Translations under genes and position numbers: made by a program
Notes under the pieces: model-generated
What the model saw: the letters and a program-made list of their open reading frames with translations, nothing else
Databases searched by the model: none
What the model was told of the DNA's origin: nothing
Assembly (NCBI RefSeq): GCF_002149965.1
Contig: NZ_MSQB01000008.1
Span: 53,354 to 117,353, forward strand
Direction: 5' to 3'
Source: Novosphingobium panipatense
GTDB lineage: Bacteria; Pseudomonadota; Alphaproteobacteria; Sphingomonadales; Sphingomonadaceae
Length of the DNA stretch: 64,000 nt
Shown here: positions 59,703-64,000 of the stretch, piece after piece
How the letters are laid out: each line of letters opens with the position of its first letter
How positions within the stretch are numbered: position 1 is the stretch's first letter

Positions 59703-60617
59703 ATGGCAATTGGTTGGAAGGGTGTATTCCCGGCAGTCACCACGCAGCTCCGTGAGGATCTGTCGATCGATCTCGCCGACACCCAGCGCGTCGTCGACGA
59801 TCTGATCAACGACGGCGTCACCGGCGTCATCGCGCTCGGCACCGTGGGTGAAAACAACTCGCTCGAATATGACGAGAAGGTCCAGGTTCTCTCGGCCATC
59901 GTCGAAGCCGTGAACGGCCGCGTTCCCGTCGTCACCGGCGTTTCCGAGTTCGATACGCGCCGCGCCGTGCGCTACGCGCAGGCTGCCGAGAAGGCCGGTG
60001 CCGACGGCCTCATGCTGCTGCCGCCGATGGTCTACGTGACCAAGGCGCATGAACTCGTCGCCCACTTCAAGGGCGTTGCCGAGCAGACCGGCCTGCCGAT
60101 CATGCTTTACAACAACCCGCCCGCCTACCGCACCGTGATCGACAAGGACGTCCTTGCCGCTCTGGTCGATGTGAAGAACATCGTCGCGGTCAAGGAATCG
60201 GCGCCTGATACCCGCCGCTTCACCGATTTCCGCAACGAGTTCGGCGATCGCTACACCCTGTTCGCGGGCCTCGACGACGTGGCGCTCGAAGGTCTCTACC
60301 TCGGTGCGCAGGGCTGGGTTTCGGGCCTCACCAACGCCTTCCCGAAGGAATCGGTGGAACTGGTCCGCGCCTTCGAGCGCGGCGACCATGCCAAGGCCAT
60401 GGAAATCTATCGCTGGTTCATGCCGCTGCTCCACCTCGATGCCGAGCATGACCTCGTCCAGTCGATCAAGCTGGCCGAGCAGGTCATGGGCCGCGGTTCG
60501 GAACGCGTCCTGCCTCCGCGCTACGTGCTCGAAGGCGCGCGCCGTGCGGAAGTGATCGCGATGGTCGAGAAGGCCGCCGCCACCCGTCCCGACCTGACGG
60601 TCGCGGCAGCAGCCTGA
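59703..60617 (+). CDS. DHDPS-family lyase/deaminase, probably for hydroxyproline catabolism
   Basis: 304-residue class I aldolase-fold protein of the DapA/NAL family. The Schiff-base lysine is in NIVAVKESAPD and the tyrosine in MLYNNPPAYRT. GVIALGTVGENNSLEYDEK replaces the GTTGE typical of DapA. Immediately downstream is a 4-hydroxyproline epimerase gene, so the best guess is delta1-pyrroline-4-hydroxy-2-carboxylate deaminase, which makes 2-oxoglutarate semialdehyde. Dihydrodipicolinate synthase is less likely given this context. It starts the operon behind the 16-bp palindrome. Confidence 0.82.
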   Translation: MAIGWKGVFPAVTTQLREDLSIDLADTQRVVDDLINDGVTGVIALGTVGENNSLEYDEKVQVLSAIVEAVNGRVPVVTGVSEFDTRRAVRYAQAAEKAGADGLMLLPPMVYVTKAHELVAHFKGVAEQTGLPIMLYNNPPAYRTVIDKDVLAALVDVKNIVAVKESAPDTRRFTDFRNEFGDRYTLFAGLDDVALEGLYLGAQGWVSGLTNAFPKESVELVRAFERGDHAKAMEIYRWFMPLLHLDAEHDLVQSIKLAEQVMGRGSERVLPPRYVLEGARRAEVIAMVEKAAATRPDLTVAAAA

Positions 60618-60627
60618 GGGAGCGTCG

Positions 60628-61626
60628 ATGCGGCACACATTCTTCTGCATCGACGGTCATACAGCAGGTAACCCCGTCCGCCTCGTGGCGGGCGGGGCTC
60701 CGCTGTTGAAGGGCTCCACGATGTCAGAGCGGCGGCAGGATTTCCTGTCGCGCTTCGACTGGATCCGTACCGGTCTCTGCTTCGAGCCGCGTGGGCACGA
60801 CATGATGTCGGGTGGGTTCCTCTATCCGCCCTGCGATCCTGCCAACGATATCGGCATCCTGTTCATCGAGACTTCCGGCTGCCTGCCGATGTGCGGCCAT
60901 GGCACCATCGGCATGGTGACGTTCGGGCTCGAACACGGCCTGATCCAGCCCGCGACGCCGGGCAGGCTGCGCGTCGAGGTTCCGGCGGGCGTGATCGAGA
61001 TCGCCTACGAGACCGAGGGGCAGAAGGTCACTTCAGTGCGTATCACCAACGTCCCCGCCTATGTCGCCGAGCGCGGCATCGAGGTGGACGTGGAAGGCAT
61101 CGGCCCGCTCACGATCGACGTGTCCTACGGCGGCAACTACTACGCCATCGTCGAGCCCCAGGGCAATTATACGGGTCTGGACGACCTCGGTGCCTCGCGC
61201 ATCATCGAGCTTTCGGGGCGTATCCGCGAAGCTGTGCGCGCGAAGTACGAGCCGGTTCATCCGCTCGATTCGACCATCCGCGGCGTCAGCCACGTGCTCT
61301 GGGCCGACAAGCCCAAGCATCAGGGCGCCGATGGCCGCAATGCGGTGTTCTACGGCGACAAGGCGATCGATCGCAGTCCCTGCGGCACCGGCACCTCGGC
61401 GCGTATCGCGCATCTTCACGCCACCGGCCGCCTGAAGCAGGGCGAGAGCTTCGTCCACGAAAGCTACATCTGCAGCCGCTTCATCGGCCGCGTCGAGCAG
61501 GAAGTCATGCTTGGCGACAAGCTGGCGATCATTCCCTCGATCGAGGGTTCCGCCATTGCCACCGGCTTCAACACAATCTGGATCGACCGGGCCGACCCCT
61601 TCTGGGCCGGTTTCCAGGTTACCTGA
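60628..61626 (+). CDS. 4-hydroxyproline 2-epimerase (proline racemase family)
   Basis: 332 residues. Interconverts trans-4-hydroxy-L-proline and cis-4-hydroxy-D-proline without cofactor. Both catalytic cysteines are present: C89 in LPMCGHGTIG and C252 in DRSPCGTGTSAR, which separates it from the trans-3-hydroxyproline dehydratase branch that has Thr at the second position. It lies ten bases after the DHDPS-like gene. The D-hydroxyproline oxidase and semialdehyde dehydrogenase that would complete the pathway are not in the window. Confidence 0.9.
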   Translation: MRHTFFCIDGHTAGNPVRLVAGGAPLLKGSTMSERRQDFLSRFDWIRTGLCFEPRGHDMMSGGFLYPPCDPANDIGILFIETSGCLPMCGHGTIGMVTFGLEHGLIQPATPGRLRVEVPAGVIEIAYETEGQKVTSVRITNVPAYVAERGIEVDVEGIGPLTIDVSYGGNYYAIVEPQGNYTGLDDLGASRIIELSGRIREAVRAKYEPVHPLDSTIRGVSHVLWADKPKHQGADGRNAVFYGDKAIDRSPCGTGTSARIAHLHATGRLKQGESFVHESYICSRFIGRVEQEVMLGDKLAIIPSIEGSAIATGFNTIWIDRADPFWAGFQVT

Positions 61627-61673
61627 AGCCGGGCGGGAGAGGGGACCCCCGCGCGATCCTCTCCCGCCTTCAG
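61623..61673. terminator. Hairpin between convergent epimerase and ABC transporter genes
   Basis: GGCGGGAGAGG (61632-61642) pairs with CCTCTCCCGCC (61658-61668). Outer arms CTGAAG (61623-61628) and CTTCAG (61668-61673) extend it with a small bulge. It lies over both stop codons and probably terminates both transcripts. Confidence 0.65.
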
Positions 61674-62449
61674 CCTTTCGCCCGCTCCAGCGGCACCACG
61701 AAAGGCAGCGGTCCGGCCATGTCGACATGGCTGGTCACGCCGTAGACCGCGCGAAGGCGCTCCGCCGTGAGCACGTCCCGAGGCGCGCCATCGGCAACGA
61801 GCTTGCCGTCATCCACCAGCAGCAGCCGGTCGCAGTAGCGCGCGGCCATCGTCAGATCGTGCAGCACGGCGACCACCAGCTTGCCGTCATGCGCCTCGCG
61901 CGCGAGCAGGTCCATGACGTCGAGCTGGTGTCCCGGATCGAGCGAAGCCAATGGCTCGTCGACCACCAGTGCCGGGGCGCCTACCGCCAGCGCGCGGGCC
62001 AGCATGGCGCGCGCGCGCTCGCCGCCGGAAAGTTCGGTGGCCACGCGCGCGGCAAGCCCGGTCACGTCGGCGCGGGCCATGGCCTCCTGCACGGCCAGCC
62101 GGTCCGCTTCCGAAATTCGGGACATCGGGCCAAGGTGCGGCAGCCGCCCGAGCGCGACCAGACGCTCGACCGTGAGCGGCCAATGCAGGGTCTGGCCTTG
62201 CGGCAGATAGGCGACCTTGCGGGCAAGGTCATGCGGCTGAAGCCCTGTCAGCGCGTTGCCGTCGATAGTGACATGGCCGCCCGATGCCGGGACGAAACCC
62301 AGCATGGCACGAACCAGCGTGGATTTTCCGGCGCCGTTGGGGCCGATCACGCCCACCAGTTCTCCGGGCCTGAGCGTGGCGGTGACCTGACGCAAGACTT
62401 CGCGGCGGGCCAGGCGGACCTCAAGGTTCTCGATGGCGATGGTCACCAC
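61670..62449 (-). CDS. ABC transporter ATPase for iron chelate/haem/cobalamin import
   Basis: 259 residues. Walker A is GPNGAGKST, the Q-loop lies in VAYLPQGQTLHWPL, the signature is ELSGGERARAMLARAL, Walker B ALVVDEPLASLD and the switch His in LHDLTMAARY. It belongs to the FepC/BtuD/HmuV group and energises the adjacent FecCD-type permease. Its ATG overlaps the permease stop by seven bases, so the pair is one operon. Cargo (siderophore, haem or B12) cannot be told from the ATPase; no cobalamin riboswitch is visible upstream. Confidence 0.92.
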   Translation of the reverse strand: MVTIAIENLEVRLARREVLRQVTATLRPGELVGVIGPNGAGKSTLVRAMLGFVPASGGHVTIDGNALTGLQPHDLARKVAYLPQGQTLHWPLTVERLVALGRLPHLGPMSRISEADRLAVQEAMARADVTGLAARVATELSGGERARAMLARALAVGAPALVVDEPLASLDPGHQLDVMDLLAREAHDGKLVVAVLHDLTMAARYCDRLLLVDDGKLVADGAPRDVLTAERLRAVYGVTSHVDMAGPLPFVVPLERAKG

Positions 62450-63465
62450 AGGCGGCGCTCCCGAAGCAGGTGGAAGAGGAAGACCGGAACGCCGAGGAAG
62501 GCGGTGACGACGCCCAGCTTGAGTTCCGCATCGCTGGGAATGAGGCGCACCAGGATATCCGCGCCGGTCAGCAGGACCGCGCCGCCCAGCATGGAGGGCA
62601 GCAGCAGCGCGGAAGGGCTGCGGTCGGTCATGGGACGCACCAGATGCGGAACGATCAGGCCGACGAACCCGATCGCACCCGATACCGCCACCGCGCCGCC
62701 CACGCCGATCGCCACGCCCAGCATCAGGCGGCGCCGGGTGCGGCGCAGGTCCACGCCCAACGAGCGCGCGCCGTCCTCACCCAGCGAAAGCGCGTCCAGC
62801 GCGCGCGGATGGGCCAGCAGCAGTGCCGCACCGACGACGATGCAGGGCAGGGCGATCCAGACGTGGTCTATCGTGCGGTTCTCGATCGAGCCGAGAAGCC
62901 AGGACATGATCTCCATGGCCGCGAAGGGATTGGGCGAGAGATTGAGCGCCAGGCTGATTCCCGCGCCCGCCAGAGTGGAGACCGCGATGCCCGCAAGGAT
63001 AAGGCTCAGCGGGCTTTCCGAACGTCCGGCCAGGGCGAAGAGCAGGCCGATGGCGACAAGGCCCATGAGGATCGACAGGATCGGCAGCATGACCGGGCTC
63101 CATTCGGAAATCCCGAAATAGAGCGCGATCACCGCGCCTAGTGCAGAGGCGTTCGACGCACCCAGCACCGAGGGTTCGGCCAGCGGATTGCGCAAGTAGC
63201 CTTGCAGGACGGCGCCCGAAAGGCCCAGCATGGCGCCGACCATCAGTCCGATCACGGTGCGCGGCAGGCGCAAGTCGAACAGGATGGCGCGGGCGACCCG
63301 GTCTTCGCCTCCGCCTCCGTAGCCGAACAGCGCCGCGACGATCCGCTCCGGCCCCAGCGCCACCGGGCCGAGCCCGAACGAGGCCAGCGTCACCAGCACG
63401 AGACCCAGAAGCAGAAGGGGGACGAGCGCCGGATGGCGGGATGGAGCAGGATTGGGGCTCTGCAC
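62443..63465 (-). CDS. FecCD family ABC transporter permease
   Basis: 340 residues from the GTG at 63465, with GAGG six bases upstream. About ten membrane helices; family motifs are LRLPRTVIGLMVGAMLGLSG, YLRNPLAEPSVLGASNASAL and GAIGFVGLIVPHLVRPM. It imports iron chelates, haem or cobalamin across the inner membrane. A binding-protein gene is divergent 72 bases away and the ATPase follows with overlap, so all parts of an importer are present. The longer open frame starting at 63558 is less likely because it crosses the divergent promoter. Confidence 0.92.
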   Translation of the reverse strand: MQSPNPAPSRHPALVPLLLLGLVLVTLASFGLGPVALGPERIVAALFGYGGGGEDRVARAILFDLRLPRTVIGLMVGAMLGLSGAVLQGYLRNPLAEPSVLGASNASALGAVIALYFGISEWSPVMLPILSILMGLVAIGLLFALAGRSESPLSLILAGIAVSTLAGAGISLALNLSPNPFAAMEIMSWLLGSIENRTIDHVWIALPCIVVGAALLLAHPRALDALSLGEDGARSLGVDLRRTRRRLMLGVAIGVGGAVAVSGAIGFVGLIVPHLVRPMTDRSPSALLLPSMLGGAVLLTGADILVRLIPSDAELKLGVVTAFLGVPVFLFHLLRERRLW

Positions 63466-63537
63466 GAAAACCTCGCATGGGATCAGTTGCCCCGTCACGC
63501 TTGTGTCCCGGGTCCGTGTTGTTAAAAAGCCCATGCC

Positions 63538-64000
63538 ATGGGCACCGGAAAAATCCATCGATATGTTCGTCTTGTCCCCTGTCTCGCGGCGTGCATCGCG
63601 CTAGCGGCCATGGGCGGTCCCATTTCGTCCGCGGATACCTTGCCTGCCGGGACAGGGGCCGAGACAGGGAACGTCGCCCCGCCGCGCAGGATCGTCTCGC
63701 TCAATCTTTGTGCGGACCAGCTGCTGGTGGCTCTGGCGGATCGCAGCCAGATCGCGGGCCTGACCCGCTATGCCTCCGATCCGAACATGTCGGACGTGGC
63801 CGGGGCGGCGGCAAGCCTTCCCGTCTTCGGCGGAGCGGCGGAAGAAGTGCTGGCGGCCGATCCCGATCTGGTGATCGGCATGCCCGCGCGCCGCAATCCG
63901 GCCATAGCCGTTCTCAAGAAGCAGCAGTATCGCTCCCTCGATCTCAAGTCCGCGCATGACTATGAGGGCATCCTGAAATCGATCCGCGACGTCGCCCGTG
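63538..64000 (+). CDS. Periplasmic substrate-binding protein of metal-chelate ABC importer (3' end outside window)
   Basis: At least 154 residues are visible before the window ends. A signal peptide (VRLVPCLAACIALAAMGG) is followed by the class III binding-protein start RRIVSLNLCADQLLVALADR and SQIAGLTRYASDP. VFGGAAEEVLAADPDLVIGM then reads like BtuF/FhuD-type helical-backbone receptors. It is divergent from the FecCD permease and ATPase genes across 72 bases and is their likely partner. ATG 63538 starts the signal peptide; an ATG at 63533 is in another frame and soon stops. Confidence 0.88.
   Translation, partial: MGTGKIHRYVRLVPCLAACIALAAMGGPISSADTLPAGTGAETGNVAPPRRIVSLNLCADQLLVALADRSQIAGLTRYASDPNMSDVAGAAASLPVFGGAAEEVLAADPDLVIGMPARRNPAIAVLKKQQYRSLDLKSAHDYEGILKSIRDVAR

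Noticed and set aside
63466-63537. Cobalamin riboswitch for the FecCD importer
   Set aside because: The divergent gap is 72 bases and shows no B12-box-like sequence, so B12 specificity cannot be claimed.
1-64000. CRISPR arrays, phage genes, transposases, tRNA or rRNA genes
   Set aside because: No regularly spaced direct repeats, integrase or transposase signatures, cloverleaf-like genes or rRNA sequence were noticed on reading both strands. The palindromic repeats found are isolated and not spaced like CRISPR.

Overview
The window is GC-rich, gene-dense chromosomal DNA from an alphaproteobacterium. It most probably belongs to the Sphingomonadales (Novosphingobium/Sphingobium type). The reasons are three large TonB-dependent receptors, a COQ9 protein and a UbiH/UbiM-type hydroxylase for ubiquinone, a fused malic enzyme-phosphotransacetylase, a GlpR-GlpD/GlpF-GlpK locus, and many GTG or TTG starts behind good GGAG/GAGG ribosome sites. 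I saw no rRNA, tRNA, CRISPR array, phage or insertion sequence. The content looks like stable core plus niche-adaptive genes.

Layout. 1-4 kb (minus): end of a riboflavin operon (ribD-ribE), then SCO1-ycgN-metallopeptidase. 4-8.3 kb (plus): ankyrin protein, COQ9, feoAB and ssb. 8.5-14.5 kb: a TonB-dependent receptor and then a Gram-negative (class GN) sortase with its single dedicated VIT/vWA substrate ending in an LPQTA sorting signal, facing a divergent XRE-type regulator. 14.5-17.3 kb: CYTH-CHAD protein, and an AhpD-like protein whose start is preceded by a perfect 20-bp inverted repeat, next to an Rrf2 regulator. 17.4-23.2 kb: haem uptake receptor plus haem oxygenase, a ubiquinone hydroxylase and a DHA2 efflux pump. 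24.4-31 kb: glycerol locus (glpR, glpD / glpF, glpK, sugar-porter MFS). 31-41 kb: YegD-type Hsp70, TenA, S1/P1 nuclease, VOC protein, MipA/OmpV porin, secreted unknowns, enoyl-CoA hydratase, RarA and a MASE1-PAS-GGDEF cyclase. 41-51.6 kb: LysR/hydrolase pair, DUF4153 membrane protein, TetR, lipoprotein, LplT-like MFS, an Old Yellow Enzyme facing an HxlR regulator, and a small outer membrane protein. 52-59.5 kb: maeB, an AraC/siderophore-receptor pair, a membrane fatty acid or sterol hydroxylase with a tiny upstream ORF, and a membrane LytTR regulator. 59.6-64 kb: two hydroxyproline catabolic genes behind a perfect 16-bp palindrome, then a FecCD-type metal-chelate ABC importer with its binding protein cut by the window end.

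Themes. Iron acquisition recurs: feoAB, the haem receptor with haem oxygenase, and the AraC-linked receptor all carry the same upstream signature TGCGAA-N6-GCA, a good candidate Fur box. The most unusual module is the sortase/VIT-vWA/regulator island. The most unusual DNA features are the perfect 20-bp inverted repeat before the AhpD-like gene and a nested palindromic element between glpF and glpK. The end sequence of that element recurs at 50.4 kb.
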